Below are positions 34,458 to 43,087 of a stretch of DNA of 64,000 bases, one piece after another. The stretch comes from an uncultured Atopobiaceae bacterium. Its GTDB lineage: Bacteria; Actinomycetota; Coriobacteriia; Coriobacteriales; Atopobiaceae. Where the stretch lies: the NCBI GenBank assembly GCA_944320385.1, contig CALUHH010000009.1, positions 1-64,000 on the forward strand. The letters run 5' to 3'. The notes under the pieces were generated by a model. The model searched no databases. It had not been told where the DNA came from and saw only the letters and a list, made by a program, of their open reading frames with translations. Both the position numbers and the translations under genes were made by a program. Position 1 is the stretch's first letter. Each line of letters starts with the position of its first letter.

Positions 34458-37079
34458 ATGGCAGACATCGTCAGGACCCCGATCGACAGCGTCGAGGCGC
34501 TGCAGGAGCGCATCAAGGAGATGCGCGTCGCGCAGGCCGAGTTCGCGACGTTCACCCAGGAGCAGGTCGACAAGATCTTCTATGAGGCCGCCATGGCCGC
34601 CAACAAGGCGCGCATCCCGCTGGCCAAGATGGCCGTCGAGGAGACCGGCTACGGCGTCATGGAGGACAAGGTCATCAAGAACCACTATGCCTCCGAGTAC
34701 ATCTACAACAAGTACAAGGACATGAAGACGTGCGACGTCATCTCCGACGACCCCGCCTTCGGCTACAAGCAGATCGCCGAGCCGCTCGGCATCGTCGCGG
34801 CCGTCATCCCGACGACCAACCCCACCTCCACGGCTATCTTCAAGACGCTCATCAGCCTGAAGACCCGCAACGCCATCCTCATCTCCCCGCACCCGCGCGC
34901 CGGCAAGTGCACCGCCGAGGCCGCCCGCATCGTGCGCGAGGCTGCCGAGGCCGCCGGCGCCCCCAAGGGCATCATCGACTGGGTCGACGTGCCGTCCCTC
35001 GACATGACCTCCGAGCTCATGCGCTCCGCCGACATCATCCTCGCCACCGGCGGCCCGGGCATGGTCAACGCCGCGTACTCCTCCGGCAAGCCGGCCCTGG
35101 GCGTCGGCCCGGGCAACAACCCGGCCATCATCGACGACACCGCCGACATCGAGCTCTCCGTCAACTCGATCATCCACTCCAAGACCTTCGACTACGGCAT
35201 GATCTGCGCCACCGAGCAGAACGTCATCGTCCTCGACAAGGTCTACAACAAGGTCAAGGCCGAGTTCCAGAAGCGCGGCTGCTACTTCCTCCAGGGCGAC
35301 GAGATCGCCAAGGTCGGCAACACCGTCATCGTCAACGGCGGCGTCAACGCCAAGATGGTCGGCCAGCCCGCGCCCAAGATCGCCGAGGCCGCCGGCGTGT
35401 CCGTCCCCGCCAGCACCAAGGTGCTCATCGGCGAGGTCGAGTCCGTCGAGCCCACCGAGCCCTGGGCCCACGAGAAGCTGACCACCATCCTCGGCATGTA
35501 TCGCGCCAAGAACTGGGAGGACGCCCTCTCCAAGGCCGAGCGCCTCATCGCCGACGGCGGCTACGGCCACACGAGCTCGCTGTTCATCGACACGCGCGAG
35601 ACCGAGAAGATGGCCGAGCACGCCAAGCGCATGAAGACGTGCCGCATCCTCATCAACACCCCGGCCGCCCAGGGCGGCATCGGCGACATCTACAACTTCA
35701 AGATGCCGCCGTCGCTGACGCTCGGCTGCGGCTCCTGGGGCGGCAACTCCGTCTCGGGCAACGTCGGCCCCCAGCACCTGCTCAACATCAAGTCCGTCGC
35801 AGAGAGGCGTGAGAACATGCTGTGGTTCCGTGTTCCCGAGAAGGTCTTCTTCAAGAAGGGCTGCATGCCCGTGGCCCTGCGCGAGCTCTCCGAGGTCTAC
35901 GGCAAGAAGCGCGCCTTCATCGTCACCGACTCCTTCCTCTACAAGAGCGGCTTCACCAAGAAGATCGAGGCGTCCCTCGACGAGCAGGGCATCGTCTACT
36001 CCAGCTTCTGGTCCATCTCGCCCGACCCCAAGCTCCAGGACTGCGAGCGCGGCCTCGAGCAGGTCAAGGCCTTCGAGCCCGACTGCATCATCGCCATCGG
36101 CGGCGGCTCCGCGATGGACGCCGGCAAGATCATGTGGATGATGTACGAGCACCCCGAGGCCAAGTTCGAGGACATGGCCATGGACTTCATGGACATCCGC
36201 AAGCGCGTCTACACGTTCCCGCAGATGGGCGAGAAGGCCTTCTTCGTGGCCATCCCCACCTCCTCCGGCACGGGCTCCGAGGTCACGCCCTTCTCGATCA
36301 TCACCGACGCCAACACCGGCACCAAGTGGCCGATCGCCGACTACCAGCTCCTGCCCAACATGGCCATCGTCGACACCGACAACATGATGACCCAGCCCAA
36401 GGGCCTGACCGCCGCCTCCGGCGTCGACGTCCTCACGCACGCCCTCGAGGCCTACGTCTCCATCATGGCGTCCGACTACACCGACGGCCTCGCCCTGCGC
36501 GCCATGAAGCTCGTCCTGACCTACCTCGAGCGCGCCTATGACGACGGTACCGACGTCGAGGCCCGCGACCACATGGCCAACGCGTCCTGCCTCGCCGGCA
36601 TGGCCTTCGCCAACGCCTTCCTCGGCGTCAACCACTCGATGGCCCACAAGCTCGGCGCCTATCACCACATCGCTCACGGCCTGGCCAACGCGGTCATCCT
36701 GACCCGCGTCATGCGCTACAACGCCGCCGAGCGCCCGGTGAAGATGGGCACCTTCCCGCAGTACGACCACCCCAAGACCCTGGCGCGCTACGCCGAGGCC
36801 GGTCGCTTCTGCGGCATCAAGGGCCGCACCGACCAGGAGGTCTTCGAGAACTTCATCGCCCGCATCGAGGAGCTCAAGGCTCACGTGGGCGTGCCCGAGA
36901 CCATCGCCGGCTTCGGCGTGACCGAGGAGGACTTCCTCGCCACGCTCGACGAGATGTCCGAGAACGCGTTCAACGACCAGTGCACCGGCGCCAACCCGCG
37001 CTACCCGCTCATCTCCGAGATCAAGGAGCTCTACCTCGACGCCTTCTACGGCCGCGAGCCCAGCTCCTACGAGGACTAG
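34458..37079 (+). CDS. adhE: Bifunctional acetaldehyde-CoA/alcohol dehydrogenase
   Basis: A full-length 873-residue fusion that reduces acetyl-CoA to ethanol through acetaldehyde. The N-terminal aldehyde dehydrogenase has the catalytic Cys in YGMICATEQNVIV and VGPGNNPAIIDD. The C-terminal iron-type alcohol dehydrogenase has GGGSAMDAGKIMW, SGTGSEVTPF and metal-ligand histidines in HSMAHKLGAYHHIAHG. It should form spirosomes and recycle NADH during fermentation. Start: ATG 34458 after TAGGAGG. With Pta and AckA in the same window, this gives mixed ethanol/acetate fermentation. Confidence 0.96.
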   Translation: MADIVRTPIDSVEALQERIKEMRVAQAEFATFTQEQVDKIFYEAAMAANKARIPLAKMAVEETGYGVMEDKVIKNHYASEYIYNKYKDMKTCDVISDDPAFGYKQIAEPLGIVAAVIPTTNPTSTAIFKTLISLKTRNAILISPHPRAGKCTAEAARIVREAAEAAGAPKGIIDWVDVPSLDMTSELMRSADIILATGGPGMVNAAYSSGKPALGVGPGNNPAIIDDTADIELSVNSIIHSKTFDYGMICATEQNVIVLDKVYNKVKAEFQKRGCYFLQGDEIAKVGNTVIVNGGVNAKMVGQPAPKIAEAAGVSVPASTKVLIGEVESVEPTEPWAHEKLTTILGMYRAKNWEDALSKAERLIADGGYGHTSSLFIDTRETEKMAEHAKRMKTCRILINTPAAQGGIGDIYNFKMPPSLTLGCGSWGGNSVSGNVGPQHLLNIKSVAERRENMLWFRVPEKVFFKKGCMPVALRELSEVYGKKRAFIVTDSFLYKSGFTKKIEASLDEQGIVYSSFWSISPDPKLQDCERGLEQVKAFEPDCIIAIGGGSAMDAGKIMWMMYEHPEAKFEDMAMDFMDIRKRVYTFPQMGEKAFFVAIPTSSGTGSEVTPFSIITDANTGTKWPIADYQLLPNMAIVDTDNMMTQPKGLTAASGVDVLTHALEAYVSIMASDYTDGLALRAMKLVLTYLERAYDDGTDVEARDHMANASCLAGMAFANAFLGVNHSMAHKLGAYHHIAHGLANAVILTRVMRYNAAERPVKMGTFPQYDHPKTLARYAEAGRFCGIKGRTDQEVFENFIARIEELKAHVGVPETIAGFGVTEEDFLATLDEMSENAFNDQCTGANPRYPLISEIKELYLDAFYGREPSSYED

Positions 37080-37118
37080 TCCCAGCCGGTTCTTCTCGTT
37101 GCCCAGAAGGAGGCAGCA

Positions 37119-37892
37119 ATGGAACTTTCTGACAGCAAGCAGGTCATCGTCGAGCGCCACAACAAGGCCGTCTACGTCGATGGCGACCGCATCGTCAAGG
37201 TGTTCAAGGCCGAGAAGCCGGCCTCTGACATCTTCAACGAGGCCCTGAACCTCGCCCGCGTCGTCGAGGCCGGCGTGCGCGTCCCCAAGATCCTCGAGGT
37301 CTCCCAGGTCGCCGACGGCTCCTGGGCCCTGGCCACCGAGTACGTCCCGGGCGTCACCATGCGCTCCCTCATGGACGCCGCCGAGGGCACGCCCGAGTAC
37401 GACAAGCTGCTCGAGCAGTTCGTGGACTTCCAGCTGGAGATCCAGAACACCCCCGCGTCCGACCTCATGAAGGACCAGAAGACCAAGATCGCCGGCATGG
37501 TGGGCAAGGTCAAGGAGCTCGACCCGTCCGTGCGCTACGACCTCCAGATGCGCGCCGACCGCATGGCCCCTGGCCGTGCCATCTGCCACTGCGACTACAA
37601 CCCCTCCAACGTCATCGTGGCCGAGGACGGCACGCTCTACGCCTGTGACTGGACCCACGTCACCCGCGGCCTGCCCGAGGCCGACGCGGCGATGACCTAC
37701 ATCCTCTTCAAGATGTATCACCCGGGTCACGCCGAGGCCTATCTTGACGTCTTCTCCAAGAAGGCCGACATCGCCAAGCAGAAGGTGCACTACTGGGTGC
37801 CCGTCATGGCCGCCGCCGAGCTCTCCCGCGGCCGCAAGGACGCTGAGGAGTTCCTCCGCAGCCAGGTCGACGCCGCGCTCGACATCGACTAG
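37119..37892 (+). CDS. Aminoglycoside phosphotransferase (APH)-fold kinase
   Basis: A 257-residue protein of the APH/choline kinase fold. The catalytic loop reads CHCDYNPSNVIV (His-x-Asp...Asn) and the metal Asp lies in LYACDWTHVTRG. The N-terminal lobe has VYVDGDRIVKVFKAE with the ATP lysine. It lies 39 bases after adhE with AGAAGGAGG and is probably co-transcribed. The likely substrate is a small sugar or amino alcohol, not an antibiotic; this is inferred from context only. The shared transcript with adhE is unexplained. Confidence 0.82.
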   Translation: MELSDSKQVIVERHNKAVYVDGDRIVKVFKAEKPASDIFNEALNLARVVEAGVRVPKILEVSQVADGSWALATEYVPGVTMRSLMDAAEGTPEYDKLLEQFVDFQLEIQNTPASDLMKDQKTKIAGMVGKVKELDPSVRYDLQMRADRMAPGRAICHCDYNPSNVIVAEDGTLYACDWTHVTRGLPEADAAMTYILFKMYHPGHAEAYLDVFSKKADIAKQKVHYWVPVMAAAELSRGRKDAEEFLRSQVDAALDID

Positions 37893-37912
37893 TCGAATCC
37901 CGCAGCGCCTCT

Positions 37913-37944
37913 GGGCCCGTCAGCTTTGGCTGGCGGGCCCTTTT
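37913..37944 (+). terminator. Intrinsic terminator of adhE-APH
   Basis: GGGCCCGTCAGC pairs with GCTGGCGGGCCC (one wobble), followed by TTTT. Confidence 0.85.
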
Positions 37945-38031
37945 CATGTGGTGGAGACATGCGGCCGGAGGTTGCGCGGGTCTTGTCATCGGCTAAGCTG
38001 GTAGACGAGAAATACGACAGGGGAGAAGAAC

Positions 38032-38721
38032 ATGCGCGACAAGCGTCCTTTGGTCATCGGCCTTGTGGCCGCCATCGTCATCGGCGCCCTGTGCGGGGCG
38101 TTCGCCCTCGGCGTCTTCCGCTCCGACGCCGAGCGCGCCACCGACGCCGTGACCGAGCTCATGGAGAGCTATGTCGTGCCCGTGGCCGACGAGGACGGCG
38201 AGGAGCCCGAGGACGCGGCCTGGCCCGCGGCCGACTACGGCGACGCGGCGACCATGGAGGTTCTCCAGAAGTTCGGTGTGAACGCCGACGAGTGGCACCG
38301 TCACTGCTTTGGGCACTTCTCGTACCAGGTGGGGGAGGCTTCCGTGGCCGATGGCTCAGGTACCGTGAGCGTGACCGTCACCAACACGAGCCTCGCCGCC
38401 GCGCTCGAGGCGGCCGGTGCGGACTTCTCGTCCTTCTCGTCCACCCAGGAGGCGGAGGACACCTACGCGCAGGGCGGCAAGGCGGGCCTGTTCTCCAACC
38501 TCGTCCAGCGCGTCTACGACCACCTCGACGCCAACGAGTCCCCGGTCACCACCACGATCGACGTCCCCTGTGCAAAGGGGGAGGACGGCGGCTGGGAGCC
38601 GCAGGTCAGCGGAAACGAGTCGTTCTTCTCGGCCCTGTACGGCGGCTCTAACGTGATCGCGGGCCTCGCTCCGGCGCCCGCCGAGGGCGATGCCGCCGCG
38701 GAGGCTGAGCCCGCGGCCTAG
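38032..38721 (+). CDS. Membrane-anchored extracellular protein, unknown function
   Basis: A 229-residue protein. A basic start (MRDKRP) and one hydrophobic segment (about 7-28, LVIGLVAAIVIGALCGAFAL) act as signal anchor; there is no standard lipobox or sortase motif. The remainder is an acidic domain with DAVTELMESY and regular Ser/Thr-rich strands (GTVSVTVTNTSLAAALEAAG), ending in an Ala/Pro/Glu-rich tail. It resembles small actinobacterial surface lipoproteins in composition, but no family was recognised. Start: ATG 38032 after GGGGAGAAG. Confidence 0.7.
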   Translation: MRDKRPLVIGLVAAIVIGALCGAFALGVFRSDAERATDAVTELMESYVVPVADEDGEEPEDAAWPAADYGDAATMEVLQKFGVNADEWHRHCFGHFSYQVGEASVADGSGTVSVTVTNTSLAAALEAAGADFSSFSSTQEAEDTYAQGGKAGLFSNLVQRVYDHLDANESPVTTTIDVPCAKGEDGGWEPQVSGNESFFSALYGGSNVIAGLAPAPAEGDAAAEAEPAA

Positions 38722-38751
38722 GAGCGCTCCGTCCACGCTCGTCTTTGCGCT

Positions 38752-38871
38752 GGTGCGGGATTTCCGAGAAATGCGTGCCGCGGTGCCGGTTTTTCGAGAA
38801 ATGCGTGCGATTGGTGCCAAATTACCGAGAAATGCGTGTCCCTCGCACGCATATGCCCGGATTCTGGCACC
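38752..38871. repeat. Head-to-head repeat array, copy 3
   Basis: Three units in inverted sense (GGTGC...GAGAAATGCGTG) then one direct unit (ACGCATATGCCC...GGCACC). The switch point is ATGCGTGTCCCTCGCACGCAT. It lies between the exported protein and folA, which converge. Confidence 0.88.
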
Positions 38872-38899
38872 TGGGAAAACGCGACCCGTCGAGGCTTCC

Positions 38900-39463
38900 C
38901 TATGTGCGCCTGGAGCGCGCGGTGCGGTGCGAGAGCAGCGAGCCGATGAAGGGCTTGCGGGGCGCCTCGTCGCGCGTGACGTGACGGTACGTGACGTACT
39001 CGAAGCTCACGCCGTCCTCGGTGACCCCTCCGGGCTCGGTCGACTCGACGGACCAGGCGTCGTCCTCATCAAGATTGGGAAACCACGCGTCAGCCGTGAC
39101 CTCGCAGGCGTTCTTTGTCACGTACGCCCGCTCGCAGCGGGGCAGCAGCGCCTCGTAGACCGACGCGCCGCCGATGAGCCAGACGCGGTCGGGGTCGTCG
39201 TCTTTCGCAAGCGCGAGCGCCGCCTCGGGGGAGCGCGCCACTTCCACGCCCTCGGGCTCGTAGTCGGGACGTGCGGAGACCACGATGTTGCGGCGGCCCT
39301 TGAGCGGACCGCCGGGGAAGCTCTCGAGGGTCAGACGCCCCATGATCACGGTGCCGCCCATCGTGAGGTCGACGAAGCGGCGCATGTCGGCGCGGTTGCG
39401 CACGAGCAGCTGTCCGTCAAAGCCGATGCCCCAGTCCTGCGTGACGGAAACGATCGCGTTCAT
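38900..39463 (-). CDS. folA: Dihydrofolate reductase
   Basis: A 187-residue enzyme regenerating THF. Matches are MNAIVSVTQDWGIGFDGQLL (folate and NADPH site), VIMGRLTLESFPGGPLKGRRNIVVS and VWLIGGASVYEALLP. The acidic active-site residue appears as Asp in NRADMRRF. Start: ATG at 39463, eight bases after the thyA stop, with AGGAGG inside the overlap region. ThyA converts methylene-THF to DHF, which FolA recycles; the pair is a standard operon. Confidence 0.93.
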   Translation of the reverse strand: MNAIVSVTQDWGIGFDGQLLVRNRADMRRFVDLTMGGTVIMGRLTLESFPGGPLKGRRNIVVSARPDYEPEGVEVARSPEAALALAKDDDPDRVWLIGGASVYEALLPRCERAYVTKNACEVTADAWFPNLDEDDAWSVESTEPGGVTEDGVSFEYVTYRHVTRDEAPRKPFIGSLLSHRTARSRRT

Positions 39464-39471
39464 GGCACCTC

Positions 39472-40320
39472 CTAGACGGCGATGGGGATGTTCTTCACCT
39501 GCGGACCGTGCTCGTAGCCCTCGACGATGAGGTCGTCGGTCGTGAAGTCGTAGAAGTTCGTGACCTCGGGGTTCAGGCGCACGACGGGCGCGGGGTGCGT
39601 GGGGCGCGCGATGAGCTCGCGGACGATGTCGACGTGGCGGTCGTAGATGTGCGCGTCGGCGATCATGTGCACGAGCTCGCCCGCGTTCATGCCCGAGACC
39701 TGCGCCACCATCATGAGCAGGATGGCGTACTGGCAGACGTTCCAGTTGTTGGCCGCGAGCACGTCCTGGCTGCGCTGGACGAGCACCATGTTGAGGGTGG
39801 GCCGGTCCTCGCCGGGCTCCTGCGTCACGTTGTAGATGGCGTTGAAGGCGCAGGGGTAGAGGTTCATCTCGCTGAGGTCGGCAAAGGTGTAGAGGTTGGT
39901 CATGATGCGACGGGAGTAGGGGTTCTCCCGCAGGTCCTTGAGGACGCGGTCCATCTGGTCGAAGTCGCCGTCGGGGTAGTGACTCTTGACGCCCACCTGG
40001 TAGCCGTACGCCTTGCCGATCGAACCCGTCTCGTCTGCCCACTCGTCCCAGATGTGGGAGTTGAGGTCGTGGATGTTGTTGGACTTGCGCTGGTAGATCC
40101 AGAGGACCTCGTCCATCGCGGACTTGAGCGCGGTGCGGCGCAGGGTGAGCGCCGGGAACTCCTCGCGCAGGTCGTAGCGGTTGCAGACGCCAAAGCGCTT
40201 GATGGTGTAGGCAGGCGTGCCGTCCTCCCAGCGGGGGCGCACGCGCTGCCCCTCCGTGGTGGTCCCGTGCTCGATGATGTCCGAGCACATCGCGATGAAG
40301 ATGTCGTCCGCCTTGCTCAT
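39472..40320 (-). CDS. thyA: Thymidylate synthase (ThyA type)
   Basis: A 282-residue enzyme methylating dUMP with methylene-THF. The nucleophile lies in LYPCAFNAIYNV, followed by VLVQRSQDVLAANNWNVCQY (dUMP contacts) and AHIYDRHVDIVRELIAR. The N-terminal half has the usual Arg loop. The C-terminal end KNIPIAV is typical. Start: ATG at 40320 with GGGAGGG-like purines upstream on the minus strand. Upstream gene of the thyA-folA pair; the folate block at 19-25 kb supplies its cofactor. Confidence 0.93.
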   Translation of the reverse strand: MSKADDIFIAMCSDIIEHGTTTEGQRVRPRWEDGTPAYTIKRFGVCNRYDLREEFPALTLRRTALKSAMDEVLWIYQRKSNNIHDLNSHIWDEWADETGSIGKAYGYQVGVKSHYPDGDFDQMDRVLKDLRENPYSRRIMTNLYTFADLSEMNLYPCAFNAIYNVTQEPGEDRPTLNMVLVQRSQDVLAANNWNVCQYAILLMMVAQVSGMNAGELVHMIADAHIYDRHVDIVRELIARPTHPAPVVRLNPEVTNFYDFTTDDLIVEGYEHGPQVKNIPIAV

Positions 40321-40338
40321 GCGCTTCCCTCCCGTGCG

Positions 40339-40713
40339 CTATCGCTGCGCGCGCCAGCTGCTGAAGTAGTGCGTGTCGTGACCGTAGGAGCCGAGGTCGT
40401 CAAGGACGTCGAGCCAGTCGTCGTAGTGGTTGTCACCAAGATCGTCGACCCAGTCGATGTAGTAGTCATCGTCGAGGTAGTGATGGTAGCCGCCGCCCCA
40501 GCCGTAGGACCCGGAGTTGCGCCACGCCACGTCGGTGAGCGCGGAGGCGCAGCTCGAGAGGCCGGAGACCAGCACGAGCAGCAGGACGGCAACGAGCGCG
40601 AAGACGATGTACGCGCCGTTGCCGGAGTTGGCGTTGTCCGGGCTCGTCGTGGCACTCGCGCTCTCGATGACGGGCTCGACGTTCTTCTCGGCCCCGTCCC
40701 TCACGTCGTCCAT
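40339..40713 (-). CDS. Small membrane protein with Tyr/Asp-rich tail
   Basis: A 124-residue protein with one membrane segment (about 34-52, AYIVFALVAVLLLVLVSGLS). The C-terminal tail is Gly/Tyr/Asp-rich (GWGGGYHHYLDDDYYIDWVD, then DDLGDNHYDDWLDVLDDLGS). The cysteine after the segment (LSSCAS) could be a lipobox-like site. Start: ATG at 40713 with AAAGGAG. No family recognised. It lies 18 bases upstream of thyA but seems unrelated to folate metabolism. Confidence 0.65.
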   Translation of the reverse strand: MDDVRDGAEKNVEPVIESASATTSPDNANSGNGAYIVFALVAVLLLVLVSGLSSCASALTDVAWRNSGSYGWGGGYHHYLDDDYYIDWVDDLGDNHYDDWLDVLDDLGSYGHDTHYFSSWRAQR

Positions 40714-40757
40714 GATGCTCCTTTCGACCTCTTCCCATCATACCCGAGCGGGCTGCG

Positions 40758-41177
40758 TCACAGCATCTGGTCGCTGAAGGTCTCGTCCCAGAAGTAGGTG
40801 AGACGCGCCATGAGCTCCTTGTCGGCGGGCAGCCACTCGACGTCGAGCGCCTCCTCCCGGGCAAGCCAGCGCAGCTCTAAGTGAACGCCCTCGCGACAGG
40901 CCGGCTCCGCCCCCGCGGGGAGCGTGCAGACGTAGCAGTCCATCGTGAGGTGGAAGTCGGGGTAGTCGTGCTCGACGGTGTCGTAGAGCCAGGCGGGGCC
41001 CAGCTCGCACCCCAGCTCTTCGGAGATCTCGCGCCTCAGGGCGATAAGGGACCCCTCTCCGGTCTCGACCTTGCCGCCGGGGAGCTCCCAGAGCCCCTCC
41101 TGGGGTCCCGACGCCCTTCTCGCCGCGAGGATCTTTCCATCGCGGTGGATGATTGCCGCGCTGACATGGGTGCTCAT
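40758..41177 (-). CDS. MutT-like Nudix hydrolase
   Basis: A 139-residue hydrolase with the Nudix box GGKVETGEGSLIALRREISEELG (G-x5-E-x7-REUXEE, quoted in part) at about 34-56. The opening VSAAIIHRDGKILAARRASG and WELPGG are typical of 8-oxo-dGTP pyrophosphatases of the MutT/CTP-hydrolase group, so sanitising oxidised nucleotides is the likely job. The ATG at 41177 overlaps the stop of the upstream thioesterase gene (ATGA), so the two are coupled. Confidence 0.88.
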   Translation of the reverse strand: MSTHVSAAIIHRDGKILAARRASGPQEGLWELPGGKVETGEGSLIALRREISEELGCELGPAWLYDTVEHDYPDFHLTMDCYVCTLPAGAEPACREGVHLELRWLAREEALDVEWLPADKELMARLTYFWDETFSDQML

Positions 41178-41905
41178 GCGTCTTCCTTTCGCTTCTGGAT
41201 CCTTACGAGGGCGTGCGTCGCCCCGGCGCCGTCGGTGAGGTCGACGTCCCAGCCGTCCGCGCAGGGGTGCGCGACGGGGGCGATGACGTCACCGAGAAAC
41301 GCCATGGTGCGGTACTGGACCTGGAGCGTGAGCGGCGGCTCGGGGGCCGCCTGTTCGAGCGACTCCAGCGCCTCGAGGGCGAAAGCGACGTAGCGCGCGT
41401 TGTTGACGTGGTGGTTGGTGTCGAGGTCGCGGTGGGCAACCGCGATCTGGGGGCAGGGCGTCCCCTCGCCCGCGGGGACGAGGCGCCGCGTGAGCGGGCC
41501 CATAGCGAGCGGGGGCACGTCGGAGAGGTAGACGATCTGGTCGTCGGGCACGCGCGTGGCGCGCCCGCGCTCGGTGTCGTAGACGAACCACTGGGTGTTT
41601 GCGCGCACGATCGCCTCTCCGGCGACCGCCATCTGGAAGTTCCTGAGCGCATGGGCGCGCGTCATCTCGTAGCACCAGGTGGAGACCGTCACGTCCTCGC
41701 CAAAGCGGGGCAGGCGATCGACCTCGACGCGCCAGTTGGCGAGCACCCAGGCGAGCCCGCGGCCCGTGAGCCCGTCGATGCCCAGGCCCATGCCCGCCGA
41801 CTGGAAGGTCGAGCAGTCCTGCAGGTAGTTCATCAGCGAGAAGAGCGAGAGGCGCCCGTCCTCGTCACACTCGCTGTATCGTATGCGTCCGTCAAATGAG
41901 TACAT
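41174..41905 (-). CDS. Acyl-ACP thioesterase
   Basis: A 243-residue enzyme with two hot-dog domains, releasing fatty acids from acyl carrier protein. The first domain has YSECDEDGRLSLFSLMNYLQ and GLAWVLANWRVEVDRLPRFGE. The second holds the catalytic Asp/Asn-His motif RDLDTNHHVNNARYVAFALE (exactly the FatA-like pattern). Start: ATG at 41905; a purine-rich stretch precedes it. Translationally coupled to the Nudix gene. In anaerobes these enzymes tune acyl chain release for lipids. Confidence 0.88.
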   Translation of the reverse strand: MYSFDGRIRYSECDEDGRLSLFSLMNYLQDCSTFQSAGMGLGIDGLTGRGLAWVLANWRVEVDRLPRFGEDVTVSTWCYEMTRAHALRNFQMAVAGEAIVRANTQWFVYDTERGRATRVPDDQIVYLSDVPPLAMGPLTRRLVPAGEGTPCPQIAVAHRDLDTNHHVNNARYVAFALEALESLEQAAPEPPLTLQVQYRTMAFLGDVIAPVAHPCADGWDVDLTDGAGATHALVRIQKRKEDA

Positions 41906-42025
41906 CGCTCGCAGCTCCTCGTGTTGTCTTACCCAACCTTAGCAGTTGTACCCGGTGTAGAATCGGTTGACACGTTCGTGAGGCCAGTTTGTCGGCTCCC
42001 GTCTGGGGCGGGGAAGGGGTGCGCC

Positions 42026-43087
42026 ATGGATACGGTGCGGTTTGCGACCATCGGTACGAGCGGCATTTGCGAGCAGTTCTGCCTTGCGCTCGCCGATGCG
42101 CCGGGCGCGGAGCTCGTCGCGTCCTACTCGCGCGACCTCGCACGCGCCCGGGAGTTTGGCGGACGCTTCGGCGCGCGTCTGTTCTTCGACGACCTCACCG
42201 AGCTCGCCTCCTGCGGCGAGGTCGACGCGGTCTACGTCGCGAGCCCCAACGGCGCCCACGCGGCCCAGGCGCTCGCCATGATCGCCGGCGGCAAGCACGT
42301 CCTGGTGGAGAAGGCCTTCGCCGCCAACGAGCGCGAGGCGCGCGCCGTCTTCGAGGCGGCGCGCGCGGCGGGCGTCGTCGCGCTGGAGGCCGTGCGCAGC
42401 CTGCACGTCCCGAGCTTCGCCCAGATCGAGAAGATCGTGGCGGAGGACCTCGGCCCGGTCCGCAAGGCGACGATGCGCTTCTCCAAGGTCACCTCGCGCA
42501 TGGGGCGCCTGCTCGCCGGTGAGCGCCTCAACATCTTTGACCCTCAGCTCGCGGGCGGCGCCCTCATGGACATCGGCGTCTACTGCGTGGAGCCCGCCGT
42601 GGCGCTCTTCGGGCGTCCCGCGGAGGTGCGCGCCCTCTCCGTCACGACGGCGGTGCCCGGCAGCGCCGACGACGACCCCTGCGCCACCATCGACCTCGCC
42701 GGCGAGGCCCTACTCGGCTACGGCGACAAGGTCGTGAGCCTCTCCTACGGCAAGACGAGCGACGACGTCTTAGGCTCGCAGGTCGAGGGCGAGCGCGGCA
42801 CCCTGGTCTGGGACGCCATCTCGTGCCCGGTCAACCTGCGCCTCCACGAGCCCGAGGGCGGCGGCCAGGTCTTCAGGATGGGGGAGTCGCAGCTGCGACC
42901 CATCGCGTCGAGCGTTCCCGAGAAGGACATGGTCTGCGAGATCGAGGACTTTGCCGCGGCGGTGCGCGGCGAGGCCGAGGCGCTGGCGCGCAGGGCCCGC
43001 TTTGAGCGCGTGACCCTCGACGCCCTCTACGTGATGGACCAGATTCGCGCTCAGGCGGGCGTGCGCTTCCCCGCGGACCTCTCGTGA
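42026..43087 (+). CDS. Gfo/Idh/MocA-family oxidoreductase
   Basis: A 353-residue NAD(P)-dependent dehydrogenase. The Rossmann start is VRFATIGTSGICEQF. VDAVYVASPNGAHAAQALAM and HVLVEKAFAANEREAR (the usual EKP is EKA here) and GGALMDIGVYCVEPAVALFG are family hallmarks. The substrate, probably a sugar or cyclitol, is unknown. Start: ATG 42026 after GGGAAGGGG. The stop overlaps the GTG of azlC (GTGA), an odd partner. A TAGAAT box lies near 41956. Confidence 0.85.
   Translation: MDTVRFATIGTSGICEQFCLALADAPGAELVASYSRDLARAREFGGRFGARLFFDDLTELASCGEVDAVYVASPNGAHAAQALAMIAGGKHVLVEKAFAANEREARAVFEAARAAGVVALEAVRSLHVPSFAQIEKIVAEDLGPVRKATMRFSKVTSRMGRLLAGERLNIFDPQLAGGALMDIGVYCVEPAVALFGRPAEVRALSVTTAVPGSADDDPCATIDLAGEALLGYGDKVVSLSYGKTSDDVLGSQVEGERGTLVWDAISCPVNLRLHEPEGGGQVFRMGESQLRPIASSVPEKDMVCEIEDFAAAVRGEAEALARRARFERVTLDALYVMDQIRAQAGVRFPADLS

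Noticed and set aside
34362-37790. A 1142-codon open frame on the minus strand opposite adhE
   Set aside because: It lies antisense to two clear genes, has an Asp/Val/His-rich low-complexity translation and no family match. It is a by-product of high GC in the third codon position of the sense genes.
37119-37892. Aminoglycoside resistance gene
   Set aside because: Only the general fold is shared, and the housekeeping context with adhE does not suggest resistance.
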